Of a stretch of DNA of 64,000 nucleotides, positions 45,400 through 56,590 are shown one piece after another (positions within the stretch are counted from its first letter, which is position 1; every line of letters starts with the position of its first letter). Source of the stretch: Gnetum montanum (taxonomy: Eukaryota > Streptophyta > Gnetopsida > Gnetales > Gnetaceae); NCBI GenBank assembly GCA_015680685.1, contig MNCI01030304.1:790219-854218 (forward strand). The letters run 5' to 3'. Below the pieces are notes generated by a model. It did not search any database. It was given only the letters and a program-made list of their open reading frames with translations, and was not told the DNA's origin. The translations under genes were made by a program, and so were the position numbers.

Positions 45400-46149
45400 A
45401 TGGTGACATATACTAGGAGACGACGTAGCTGTCGAGGGTAGAGGACCCCAAACCCCATGGCGGTGTTGGAGACATCACCGCTTGAAATGTCGAGGCACAA
45501 AAAAGTAGGGACAAGGCACTATAGCAAGCGATGCTGGAGGCCATGACCGCAACATGTGATGCTGAGCATAAGAAGTGGGAAGAAAAGTGGGATGAAGTCC
45601 TCGCACAAGCATGAACCAAAATGGAAACCCATTTCCACGAAAGGATGCAAGAGATAATCAGGTAGCAAGCCCTGTTGGAGGATGCGGCCTTTGCCCATTT
45701 TTTGGACGAGATCTAGGCCCACTTGCAAGACAAGTTGGTCCAAGAGGAAACCACCCAAAGAGAGTGTGAGGCAGCTAAACAAGCTTAGCAGGAGCGAGAG
45801 GAGGAGGAGGAGGCACAGAGACAACACCAACTATACTGGGCACACAAGTAGAGTGCACACCAATGGATTAGAGTTGGATGTTGTCCATACATCATCCTAG
45901 GCATCAACAGTGACTACATGTGGGGGGAGCTCCATGGCCACATCCACTGGACCTCTGCGCGTTTCCACCCAAATACGGGGACATCGATGGAGGATCAAAA
46001 TCGACGTGAATTGGCCATGCAAAGACTTCAACAAGCTGCTAGCTTTGTGGACACGGAGCTTTATTGTAACACATTGAACATTCTTCATGCTCTCGAATGT
46101 CCACACTACACCTATCATAGGCTACCAATGTTGTTGACCCACATTTTGT
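45400..46149 (+). pseudogene. Coiled-coil region downstream of LINE ORF2
   Basis: A decayed plus-strand frame rich in Glu, Lys, Gln and Ala: 'MLEAMTATCDAEHKKWEEKW', 'ERMQEIIR', 'QDKLVQEETTQRECEAAKQA', 'REEEEEAQRQ', ending in 'LECPHYTYHRLPMLLTHIL' and TAA at 46150. The heptad-like composition suggests a coiled coil. Its place after the polymerase is unusual, as plant L1 elements usually carry their second protein upstream. It may instead be a fragment of another gene or element. Confidence 0.5.
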
Positions 46150-46190
46150 AATATTTTGTATTTTATTTTTAGTAATTTAATCCCAAACAT

Positions 46191-47770
46191 TTCCTCAAAA
46201 AAAATGATCATGAAGAAATCACAAAATACATTTCTCACAATTTCATGTTTGGGAAGAGCAAAAATGAAACATTTAATAAGACGATAGCACTTTAAATAAA
46301 CCATTTTGAGGATGCATGTGACTACAAGGCAAAAAACCATGCTAATTTTTATGTTTTAGATAATTATGTCATGCAGTTACAATATATGAAAACTTGTTGC
46401 ATGTGACTACAACATGAGATCATGGTCTTTTCATTATTTTAGAAATGCAAACATTTTATTTATTAATAACAATAGACATGCAAGGGGTTCTAAAAGTTTC
46501 TACTCCTACTTAGTCATTTGGGATAGCAAGCATAGAAAATCATAAACTTTGGACTATAGACCAGCTCCTCTTACCAGTCTATTGCTCACACACAACCTAG
46601 TCCAAGGACTCAAAACCCACTTCCAATGTAATTTATTATCATCAATTATATACATGGTAAATTATTATTATTATATAAGAAACTTTGTCTTCTACAACTA
46701 CTACTAATTGGTCAGATTATAGTTCTTGAAAGGTAGATCATTCAGATATTAGCAATACTGGAGCATAAAAAAAAGCTATAAATTACTATATAGACAAGGA
46801 AACACATGACCTCATTTGTTGCACCAATGGTTTGAGATCAGAAATTGCATTTTTTACTATTTACTGCTCCATCGTATAATCTATTATATGATTTGATTTC
46901 AACAAATAGGCAACATGGGTACCAAAAAATATCTTTAATAGTATAGCATGGCTAAATAAATGAATGTACATAGTTACAAGGGTATTCATCAATACCTTAA
47001 TCTAGAGCATTTGAAAGAACACATGCTGCAACAAGAGGCAAAGATACTCTCTTTCTAGGTCTGCCAATCTCACTGCTTCACACATTTTTGCATTTAGAAA
47101 ATAAAATATTCAAATAAAAACAGAGTGCAAGTATATGACCCAACATATTGTTGCTTGGAGTAAAGACTTTTGCTTCTCTCAACCATGTAGAAGTATTATA
47201 ACTCCAAAGTTCAAAAAAAAAAAAACATTATTTCTAATGTGCTTATGGGCATTGATGCATTTTAAAGCTTATCCTAACATATTTGATTCATAAATCTTAT
47301 TATCTATACATAGTAAAATCAATTATTACTAAACTAAAAAGAAAACATACTACTATCAAAACCATAACATAATCTATAAATGCATGTTCTACCAATCGAA
47401 TAAAAAATTAAAACTAATGAAATTCCATTGCACTGTGAATCCAAAATAAGCATGCATCATGTTGCATAAGGCAATAGATAAATAATTATTGACATACATG
47501 ATTATAGAACTACCCTCATCATATGAATAAAAATCTTACTAATAGGAAAAAAATAATTAAATCTTTTGTTTATCTAGCAAATAAATAATGTTAGTTCTTT
47601 TTATTGACTTACCATTGAAAGCATACAAATTTACCTAGAATACAAATGTAAAATATAAGGAATTAATGGCAATGATAAAGAAACAAAATATTATTTAAAT
47701 TATAAAAATTATAAAAAAACACAAAAAATAAGCACCAACAGCTCAACGTTTCTATAAAGAAATGAAATTA
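46191..47770. other. AT-rich sequence, nothing recognised
   Basis: No coding frame, LTR or RNA gene found. It lies downstream of the minus-strand gene at 47780-51540 and may include its 3' part. Confidence 0.5.
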
Positions 47771-47781
47771 AAACTCACATG

Positions 47782-47840
47782 AACCATTGCAGGCCCTACA
47801 ACCACATTGTTCTCTTGACTTCCAAGCACTCAATCACAAC
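47782..47840 (-). pseudogene. Candidate exon of the 47780-51540 gene
   Basis: Minus-strand translation 'VLGSQENNVVVGPAMVH' runs to a GTGAGTTT splice donor at about 47782-47775. The acceptor is not clear (an AG lies near 47840). No similarity known. Confidence 0.35.
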
Positions 47841-48083
47841 CCAATAATGCACATAATTTCTTTTATTAAAAGCATTTTCAAAAAATAGGCTACTTTTAAT
47901 GTGGAAGTTGTACCCAATGAACAATGTCACTACTTTTCTGATCCTTGGCCTTAAAATTGTTGAAATTTATCTTCAAATTTGTTTTTGTAATTTCCACCAC
48001 AAACAAAAAAATTCATGATGAGTATATACTAATTTATCCAAATGTGTAATACAAATAGATCACTCATACAGAAGAGAACTTAC

Positions 48084-48158
48084 CAAGGGTAGCTACTTTT
48101 GGTCTTCAATTGTGGTCCTTGAATTGAAGCTTTGGCATTTTCCCATAAACTCACTTTC
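48084..48158 (-). pseudogene. Candidate exon, 75 bp, of the 47780-51540 gene
   Basis: Bounded by acceptor 'attgcatag' and donor GTAAGTTC, both good plant splice sites. Its open frame reads 'KVSLWENAKASIQGPQLKTK' and on to 'SSYPW'. The frame joins with a one-base phase. Clean ends and no stop favour a real exon. Confidence 0.55.
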
Positions 48159-48727
48159 CTATGCAATACACAACCATTATTTGAAATGATTCACAAGTTA
48201 AAATCATTACATGGAATACAAAAAAGTTCTTAACAAAGGATGGTAGGGTCCTTTTATATAACTGGTTTTGGTAAATATATATTTTTATCATCAAATAAGA
48301 GTTGTATGTACCCACTTACATTTTAAAATGGGATTATTATGAATAAAACAAAATTATTAAATATGTAAATACAACCAAAAATTTTTAAATAGAGAAAAAT
48401 TACTTACCAGCTACTCCAAGCTATGAAATATAAGTTGCAAAAACAAGAGTTTGGATGCCAAATTCATTGTTTAGATGTAATTAAAACACTTAAAACTAAC
48501 AATGGAATTTTGGTTTAAATAAATTAATAATGATTTATTATTTCCACATTATACAGATTGCTTCAAGGACGATTTAATGAAAAAACATTTAGATTTGCAC
48601 TAAATACATTGCTATATAAAGTGATTTCATGCTTCTAAATAAGCTTTAGGTTTGAAGATCCCAGAAAACTAGGAAAGAAACAAAATAAAACAAACAAATT
48701 TGTTACCTATTATCATTTCTATGATTA

Positions 48728-49196
48728 TTTTTTAAAAGCTTAGCATATTACCTTAGCTCTTCAATTTTTAATATTGTCAATCCAGCCCTAACAAGAAAGA
48801 AGAAGAAAAAAGAAAAAAAGAAGCATGAATATAAATCTATTTTCAATAACATGTAAAATCAACCAATTTAGGTAACATTACAAGCACATTTTTGTAACAG
48901 TCTAAAAAAGCAATGAAACTTAACCAACATTTAATGTTAGCTCAGATTTAAGAGGGGCCTTAATATTTTTTAGAAGCTCAGCATATTATCTTTGCTCTTC
49001 AATTTTCAGTATTGTCAATGCAACCACAACAATAAAGAAAGAAAGAAGCATGAAAATAAATATTTTCAATAACATGTAAAATCAACCAATCTAGGTAACA
49101 TTACAAGCACCTTGTTGTAACAATCTAAAAAAGCAATGAAACTTAACTAACATTTAATGTTAGCTTGGATTTAAGAGGGGCCCTAATATTTCAATT
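48728..49196 (-). repeat. Tandem duplication (two 235-bp units) with a mini-exon
   Basis: Unit 1 is 48728-48967, unit 2 is about 48968-49196; for example both hold 'ttttcaataacatgtaaaat' and 'acatttaatgttagct'. Unit 1 carries a 36-bp mini-exon (48787-48752) with acceptor 'cttgttag' and donor GTAATATG; the matching ends in unit 2 have decayed (donor now GATAAT, acceptor AG lost). Confidence 0.82.
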
Positions 49197-49601
49197 AATC
49201 AGTTTGATACAGCCATTTGAGTGCAGTAATTTCACCATCACTGCACTAAATACAACATATTTATGAATGTTTAAGACAAATAGAAAAAGTGTGCACGCAT
49301 GCTCAAAAGCCTATCTTTTAAAGTCAAATTGCACCAAATCAATGAGAAAAGTTGTGGCCTTTTAAATATATTTAGGAGTTTAAAGTTAAATAGCAAAGAG
49401 GCATCAAATAAAATAGCACCCTACAATGAGTTATAAAGCATAGGAATTGTAAAATAAAAATAGCATCCTACAATAAGTTATAAAGCATAGAAATTGTAAA
49501 AGATACCTGAGAATCACTCAAAAGTTATTAAAAACCTTCATCAACATATGAGCAGCAAATCATCAATGTAGAGGAAAAAGAAAAAAATGATACACTTTTA
49601 C

Positions 49602-49742
49602 TTCCTGGCAATTTTCAGCAACATAAGACCATGTATACCATCCATTTTCTTCACTAGTTACACTTATGTCTATTTCTTGTGAAATGTGAGGAAGCTTCAT
49701 TGAATTCTACTGCATGTCATTTTGATTCCCTTTCCCATGATA
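49602..49742 (-). pseudogene. Exon 2 of the 47780-51540 gene, 141 bp
   Basis: Acceptor 'tatttag' and donor GTAAAAGTG bound an exon of 47 codons in phase 0, the same phase in which exon 1 ends. It reads 'LPHISQEIDISVTSEENGWY' and 'TWSYVAENCQE'. It has one in-frame TAG after 'NDMQ', a likely glutamine codon change. Confidence 0.6.
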
Positions 49743-49853
49743 CTAAATAGCTTCCATCCCTTAAACATGTAAATAGAATAATAAAGATTTAGCTCATGCT
49801 AAAATTCCTCTCAGAAATAGAAGACAAAAATGTAAGGATTTGAAATGTTTTAC

Positions 49854-51160
49854 CTCACAATATGCTTTTACAATTCTTGCAAAAATATTCTTAGCAGGAT
49901 AAGACATAATTTTACAGATTTGAAACATTCTAGCTGACAATATGCTTCCACAATTCTACCTATTTTTGAAACTGGTGTTAGAATAGCTGCTTTGATATAA
50001 TCCAAAAATGATTTAGAAGTATGTCTTTCAAATTTTTTCACAGCTTCCAAGGATTTGTCATTTGTTGACTTAATTTCATCCTATTTTTTTACTGGAACAA
50101 ATGGCTCTTGAAGAGTCTGGCTTTGTGAGACACTCACCTTCCCCATATTCTGACCCACTCCTGTAACCATTTTTAGACCAGGTGCATACATGACTGTGTT
50201 CAAAGAGACATTGTCATCAAAGCTGAGAGTCTTACAGAAAGAAGGAGACACTTGTAGGCCATCAAAGTGACTCAACAATTCCCCTTTTGTTGGGGCCTAA
50301 GGACATGACTTGTGGTTATAAGATACCATCTGTTTCTTAGGGGTAGAGAATTCTGTCCAACTTTCATCTTCTATTACCTGATGGTCATGTCTAACAGAAT
50401 GTGTTTTTTCTTGAAAAGATTTTGTGCTATCCAGAAAATCTTCAAGGCAACTCCTAGCTTTACATTTTCTTGGAGCAGGAGGACATTGATAATCTTCTGG
50501 CTTTACCTGATTCTGATTCTTTTGCATGTCTGTAAATGATTTCAATTTTGATGACAGCACCATGTCTGAAGGAGGATAAGGATAACCATGGTTCTTGATA
50601 AACCCTTTGTTTTCAGAATCACAGTGAGGCATGCCCTGACGGGATGCATTTGTAAACCATTCCTTAAAAGGATTCATCTGCACCTTGAGGCTGCTGTTCA
50701 TGGTGGTTTGCTTAGCATTTGCATTTGCTTGGAGAGCTCAGTTTCCTACCCTGACTTTTGTTGAGGCCTGTCTCTGTGCCTGTGCTTGTGCTTTTGCAAC
50801 TTTCTGACCACAAAAAGTCTAAATTGCGCTAGGCATCAGCACCTGCTCCTTCTTCTTGGCCAAGGGGGGTTTGGACATTGAAGGCTTGAAAGAAGAAGCT
50901 GCAGTTGTAACTGGAATTGGAACACAACCAACATCTGCAATCTTTTTGCCCGCAACCTTGTTCTGCAAACCTTCACATTGAGTTTTAAATGAAATAATTC
51001 TACATTCAGTCTTGGTTTGACCTAAGGTGTTCTGTAAATGTGGTTGGTTCAGCATGGTTTTGGTTTTAGAATGAGTTCGGATTGCGCTAGGCTCAAAAAT
51101 CACAGGTACCACTTTTACAATTGCAGACTTCCTAACACTAGTTCCCAGGTTTCCAGCCAT
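49854..51160 (-). pseudogene. Exon 1 of the 47780-51540 gene, about 430 codons with four stops
   Basis: The ATG at 51160 follows a leader without other clear signals. The frame runs without any frameshift to about 49870, broken only by TAG 50821-50819, a TGA near 50735, TAG 50299-50297 and TAG 50083-50081. Landmarks: start 'MAGNLGTSVRKSAIVKV', 'FKPSMSKPPLAKKKEQ', a Gln/Ala-rich stretch, 'CPPAPRKCKARSCLEDFLDS', 'SWTEFSTPKKQMV', 'SLEAVKKFERHTSKSFLDYI' and 'ILTPVSKIGRIVEAYCQ'. The end is blurred by a local tandem duplication of about 80 bp over the exon-intron border; the second copy keeps the donor (GAG then GTAAAAC at 49853). Confidence 0.62.
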
Positions 51161-51530
51161 GACAGAGGAGTATTTCCTTCACTAACAATCTGGTTGAAAC
51201 CCTTAAAATTCTAGGAAACAAGAAACTAGAAAGTGCTTAAAAAGAAAAAAAATTGCTACCTGTTGTTCTATGAGAAGGAAAAATAGAAACAAAAAAGAAA
51301 TCCAAAGATACCCAGGAAGCTAAATCAGCTAGTCTGCAATTGAAATTTTTTGTTGTTAAGCCAGATAAAATCAGCAGAGCAGCTTTGAAATTCTAATAGC
51401 ACCAGGGCAAGAAAGAGAGAATTCCAAACTCAAGATTCGAGAGCAGCACGGAGAGAGAGTAAGAGCAAGAACTGTAAGCGCAGGCGTTAAATTGCATGCA
51501 ATGGTGACTGAATTGAAATGTTTGTCCCAC

Positions 51531-51540
51531 ATTTATAGAG
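51531..51540 (-). promoter_or_regulatory. TATA box of the 47780-51540 gene
   Basis: CTCTATAAAT on the minus strand, 370 bp upstream of the ATG at 51160, followed after about 30 bp by a region with 'CTCTTACTCTCTCTCCG' typical of plant 5' leaders. It supports an origin by genomic duplication or decay in place rather than by reverse transcription. Confidence 0.6.
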
Positions 51541-52664
51541 CACGGGAACAAATTTTAATTGAACATGTTGAGCGACTCATTTTTCTTATTTTCATTTTTT
51601 CCTATTTCAAAAAAATCCGCTTGTGTTATTAAATGAGAGTTATTTGTGTTTGTTACATGCTTTATAACATAGAAAATTGTTTTGTTGTATTCTTTAATTA
51701 GGATTCATGTTATAAATGTTATTAAATAAGAATGCAAATTTCAAGGTGCTCTTGACTTGATGTCTTTTGTAGTTAATTAAGGTGTGAAAGGCATTATACA
51801 TGATGGTACATGTATAGGGAAAGGTGTATACAGAAATCTACCAAAGTTTTATAAGTTGGTTTTATAAGTTGGTTGTATTTGCAATTCATTGATAATATTG
51901 ATGTTATATTTTTCAATTATAAATATGGGTGTTGACTAAATTTATTTGATTATATATGTACCCTACATCATGTTGGAATTAAAACTAGGTAACTATGTGT
52001 ACCTGTAGGACATATAGCTAACCTGATACTTTCATAGAACTTAAGCAAAACTTAACTATATGTCAATTTAACATACCCATCAAAATCAAACCCATGACTT
52101 GCAAATCAAAAGTTATATTTTTAAACTCAATTATAAATATTAAGCAATTAGAAAGTTAGGCATTGCTTACTTGGTCCAAGAATGCAACTTGTGCTTTGCA
52201 AGTCACAAATTTGACTCCAAGTTGTATGTTGAGACGTGCTACATGAAATACATGGTAAAAATATACATTTGTAGACTATGGTATTATGTAGATAGCCATA
52301 ATAATGATAAATATGAAGCAATTGTCAATGATAGATGGCTCAACTACTTAGCTCATTGTCTTGTTAGTGAGGAGATTATTATTTTGAGTTTAAATTGAGG
52401 CATTATTATATTCTTTTATAATGTTTCTAATGTATCTTATTGGCTATATGTCTTAGGATGTAACTATAGTTAAATTATTTCAAGTTTCAACATTCCTAAA
52501 TGTGAAGTAATTAAATATAGTCACTTGCATTATAGACAAACAATACTAGACTCATTAATTTATTAAGTAAATTACTTGGAGTTCATATATCCTATGTTAG
52601 ATTAATTGTATTCTAGGCAAGTTCAATGAATGGTTTTCAAAATAGCTTATTTTTTAAAGTAAGG
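51541..52664. other. AT-rich intergenic sequence
   Basis: Upstream flank of the minus-strand gene. No coding frame or repeat is convincing; the ORF at 52171-52398 has no recognisable feature. Confidence 0.5.
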
Positions 52665-53609
52665 TGATGAGCGAAGAGGTACCCCTATGCCCAACCGTAT
52701 GAATCACAAAGCGTTTATGCATCATTCAGTCAAATTTCACGGTCTCTATAGTTTCCAGTACACTAGTCTTCTAGGAAGTGAACCTTGCCCTGATAGTCGT
52801 TCGTTGTCTTCCCAATTACACTTGTGATGCACATGGTATGGTTAAGTGTAATCAAGGCATATGATTTTTATTGTTTTGTGTTTTATGTTTTTTGGTCCTT
52901 AAAGTAGAGAGATGAAGTAATTAAACAACTACTTTAGTTTAACTAACTAACTAATCTCTAACTAGTCCTAGCATAAGCAATCGGTCCCACTTTCCATACA
53001 CGTCCTAAACCCACGTATCCACTACTAGGTTATCAAGCGCTATGCTATTGGGTGCACCAAGCAATAATGCTGTTGGGATTACGAAATGAATATGTCTTTA
53101 CAGTCAAAGTAGTCCTACTTATGTGTTTAATCTATTTAGCTTAATTAATTAATTGATCGCTCGAAGTCTAATTTAACTTATTTAACGGCATAATTAATGA
53201 AAACAATAAATGCATAAACAAATCATTGATATATTCTAAGTGTTGCAAGGTTTGATCAAAAGACCCGTCTTTATTGTCATACATACTAGTGTGGTTCAGG
53301 TACAATAGTGCTTGAATAAAGATCCGTACACTTTCTGACTCCTGTTATAGGCACTTAGAGAAATATTCTAACTTTCAAATGGACAAACTACAAGAGCTCT
53401 ACTACTACTATGACTTGAATAATGCATAAACATGGCTGGGAGCTCATATTTATAGTTTTTTCCATAGGACTACATTGAAAGGGCCCTGTAGACCTAGCAA
53501 ATGGTACATTGATGAGGCCCTTTCAATGGGGCAATACCACATAAATGAGGCCCCATCAACAATGTTGTGTCAATGGAGGCCCATCAATGCAAAACTTTGA
53601 TGCTCATCA
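52665..53609 (-). repeat. Element C 3' LTR (TGATGAG family), inverted
   Basis: 945 bp with 7-bp inverted ends, tgatgag and ctcatca. It aligns with the B LTR (20934-21817) in reverse complement: 'tgcccaaccgtatgaatca' at 52690-52708, the 'gtccttacttg...' block and the end. On the right it is followed by 'tatccccacgactgaat', the inverted polypurine tract region that also precedes the B LTR. Confidence 0.88.
53446..53455 (-). promoter_or_regulatory. TATA box of element C LTR
   Basis: CTATAAATAT on the minus strand about 155 bp into the LTR, matching the box in the B LTR. The intervening U3 holds 'gaggccccatcaa' words. Confidence 0.58.
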
Positions 53610-56590
53610 TATCCCCACGACTGAATAAAAACTCATCCTCAAGTTCCCTTACAAAATTGGAATGGTATGGGATTATGAATTGATTTTTGACATAACAAAA
53701 CTAAGTGCCTAAGTGTACAAATCAACACATTATAAAAAAATTGTGGTGTTCATGATACAAAATTGAACACCATGACATGACTACACAAAATTGGTTAGCA
53801 CATCCTCTAACAGCATGAAGATGGTGAAGAAGATCAAACAATCCTAGGTAGTGGAGGCTCTTGAGGTTTTGAAGGATCTTCACTAGCTTCAAGCATGTGT
53901 GGTAGCTAAGGTGACTATGGTTTTCTTGTTGCAGCTACAACCTTCAGTGGAAAGTGAAAGACATATAGTAATGCCTTCATCTTCTCCTCCTTACTTCAGG
54001 GATCATTCATAGTCCACGTGGCATCATCGATGTGGGCTGGAATGAGGACATCCCATGGATAGGGCATTACTAGGAACATCTCCCTCACATTGAAAAACTA
54101 GGTAGCAAACTATTTGCATTCAATATTAAATATCCTAACTATGCTCTATAGCTCTTGGTAGTCGTTCATCCTCTTGGTCAAGTTCTCAAAAGTTGATCAT
54201 TGATCAATGAATCGTGGCATGAGAACTTTGAGTTTAGTATTTTACCACTACAAACTTTTGCTTGATGTCTTTGTGATGCTTGAAGTTAACCTCATACAAC
54301 AAGTATGAGCTGGCCACTTATTTCTCGAGTTCTAATTATAGTCGTTCGATAGTCAACATGGCTAGATTCGCATAGCGAACATTGGCAAGCTTCATGATGG
54401 GCTACCACACTTCTTTTCCTTGCTGGAGTTGTTCAAGAGTTTCATTCACTTTTTCCTTTGCCAACTAGATGTGTTTTTTATTTACTTCCTTTTGTAGACC
54501 AACCTAATCTCTATAATGGTCCTTGACTCTCTCAAATTTGAGAGCGTTTAATTTCCAGGTAACTACCGCGATTGCAGTTTTCTGGCAAAGAGTGCAGACC
54601 TTCTCAATGGAGAGATTTCTATTTTCTGCTACCAATCTCCTTATTTTTGTGTTTTCTCTAGCCAGTTGCTCATGCTATTGATGGATGAATTCTATTAATT
54701 ATTGCTTACGCTCATCAACATTCCACACAAGATGATTCTATGTGGTCAACTATACATACTCCTAGCAAGTCTAATCTAAGGCTTTTTGAATCTTGTGCTA
54801 TGTGACCTTTGCCAAGGATTAGTAGAACAACACTATCTCCATTACACCCTCAACCCCTTTTAATGTGATTTTAAGTTGTTCAATAGATCCATCTCTTATC
54901 AATGCTAGGTTGAGGAATGTGGGGTTGGCAATCTGGGCTCTTAATTCGATAAGTTCAATAGCCAAGCATTCATTCAACTCCTTGGCTATTTTGAGTTGCC
55001 CCTCCAAGATTATATTTTTACCCCTTACCTCTAGTAGCTCTGAATGGGTTGTAGTAATACTGTTTGAAAGGTCAAAGACATCCAGAAGCGGTTGCCTAGT
55101 TTCCACCAATTGGTCTAGTAGTTCTTCATGCTACACTACAATTATTCTACCGATAGTGATTCTTGCAAACATCTACACATCCTTGAATGTAGTGATGCCT
55201 GGTACCAATGTCACAAGTTTGTTGAGCATTTAAGCAATATCCTTAGTAACCACTTATGCTACAATCTCCTACCCTTAGTACTGCATCACTAATACTGTTG
55301 CAGTGTTGTTCCTAGAGATTTTTGAGAGTGATAGTTGTTCTATAAGAGATACTATGACCTCTCTAGTCCTTAGATTCGACCTTGTGGGCAACTATGTTCT
55401 TTGGGTTGAGAAAATGAATCCACCTTCACCCATCAAGATGATTGTCTGGGCCATCTCATTTAGGTGACTCATTGCTAGTCTATACATGGATGGGTCCCCA
55501 CCACTTGTGCCTACTAGTTGCTCTTATTCACTAAAGATCCATTCTAGGTATTCATGTAATCATTGGGTAGTTGCAGCAATGTCCAGCATGGTTGTTTAAG
55601 TGGTAGGTGAAGGTGGTGGTTGTTGCTTCTCTTCTTGGATAGTCATTGTAGGCTTCTTGTCTTTCATCATTTTCACCTAGTTGGTGATCAAAACATACTT
55701 GACAATGTCATTACTGTAACAAATTATTCCTCCCCTCTAACAGAGTTTTCTAATGAGGCATGGGAAGGGAAGTGCCTTCCTGCAATGTTCATTTTCTTTA
55801 AACCGCTTCTCCATCTCTAGATAGATTAGCTATGGAAGGTTGCTAGAGAATCTCCCACACAAAGTAGTGCATGCTCTGGCAAAGAAGGTAGTGATTTTGC
55901 TTGGCCTCATTGTGGGATTGAGGTGGAAGTTCATAATCTTGTAGTGGATCCTCTCTATCGGTGTGAGCGTGTTACACTCATTGCAGTCGGCACCATAGCA
56001 TTGTTGAACCCATTATTTCTTAATGCTAGGATCCGCATGCATTGGAATCTCAGCAAGACTTGCCCCTGCTTCTGGTAACCCAAACACTTATGTAATGGCC
56101 TACATCGAGTAGGACACTAAGATGTCCTTGATTTTGACTGTTGAACCAACTTGCCTATTGTTCCAGAATAAGAATGTCTCTCCCATGTACCACTCCCTGA
56201 TGGAATTAACGATTGGCCACATGGGAGAGGCCTTTAGTTGGTCTTGCACTTCTTTTAGTGCTTACTTTAGGAAAGGTAAAGTTTAATTCTTATAGCACTA
56301 TTTTCTGAATCTCTCATGATCTAATCTAATTCAAGCAAGCTTCTATCAAGGTCACCTTAACATTTGCTTGTTGTTTTGGTGCATCATCTCGATGGAAGTT
56401 TTTTGTTGTTGTTGCTGGTTCTAGAATATGTTTGATATTCTCCACCTTAGCCTCTTCTCTAAGAGGACCTATGGCATGGGTTGCAAGAGATTCTTCCTAG
56501 GCCTATTCTTGGCCCCTTCCTGTTCTAGGAAATTTCTCCCTTGGTTGATACAGTTCTACTTTGTATGTGTGCTTTTCTTTTTGTGCGATC
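53610..56590 (-). pseudogene. Element C: long ORF with coiled-coil part, decayed
   Basis: Homologue of the B ORF, more complete. Minus strand, one frame over most of 2.8 kb with scattered stops. N-terminal half (about 56580-55380): 'EWYMGETFLFWNN', 'VFGLPEAGASLAE', 'LTPIERIHYKIMNFHLNPTM', which recalls the 'putative plant transposon protein' type found in plant LTR elements. C-terminal half (about 55109-53830): 'NIILEGQLKIAKELNECLAI' and similar, a probable coiled coil, ending in a Pro-rich patch shared with B. No pol domain, no 5' LTR inside the window; the G2 LTR starts where C ends. Function unknown. Confidence 0.6.

Larger units (their letters stand above)
41090..46190 (+). mobile_element. 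LINE (L1-type non-LTR retrotransposon), decayed
   Basis: Plus strand, at least 5 kb. In order: AT-rich 5' part (41090-41640), AP endonuclease (41642 to about 42330), reverse transcriptase (about 42840-43920), zf-RVT domain (44400-44560), then a coiled-coil region up to 46149, and a T-rich end ('ttttgtaatattttgtatttta'). No LTRs. Composition is more GC-rich than the surrounding DNA, which helps to define it. A typical L1 ORF1 upstream of the endonuclease is not seen. The ends are approximate. Confidence 0.75.
47780..51540 (-). pseudogene. Unrecognised multi-exon host gene, probably a pseudogene
   Basis: A minus-strand transcription unit: TATA box 51540-51531, CT-rich 5' leader, long first exon 51160-49854, exon 49742-49602, then smaller candidate exons at 48787-48752, 48158-48084 and near 47836-47782. 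Introns are AT-rich with pyrimidine tracts before AG. In all coding pieces stops are rare, and most sit at TAG. The protein is hydrophilic with basic and Ser/Thr/Pro-rich regions and no domain I can name. 'CPPAPRKCKA' in exon 1 resembles the conserved 'CPPAPRK' box of SIAMESE-related CDK inhibitors, but the rest (over 430 residues) does not fit those small proteins. It could be a recent pseudogene of a cell-cycle type gene. Confidence 0.55.

Noticed and set aside
50420-50500. SIAMESE-related CDK inhibitor gene
   Set aside because: Only the 'CPPAPRK' box fits; protein length, exon structure and the other conserved blocks do not, so no gene name is given.
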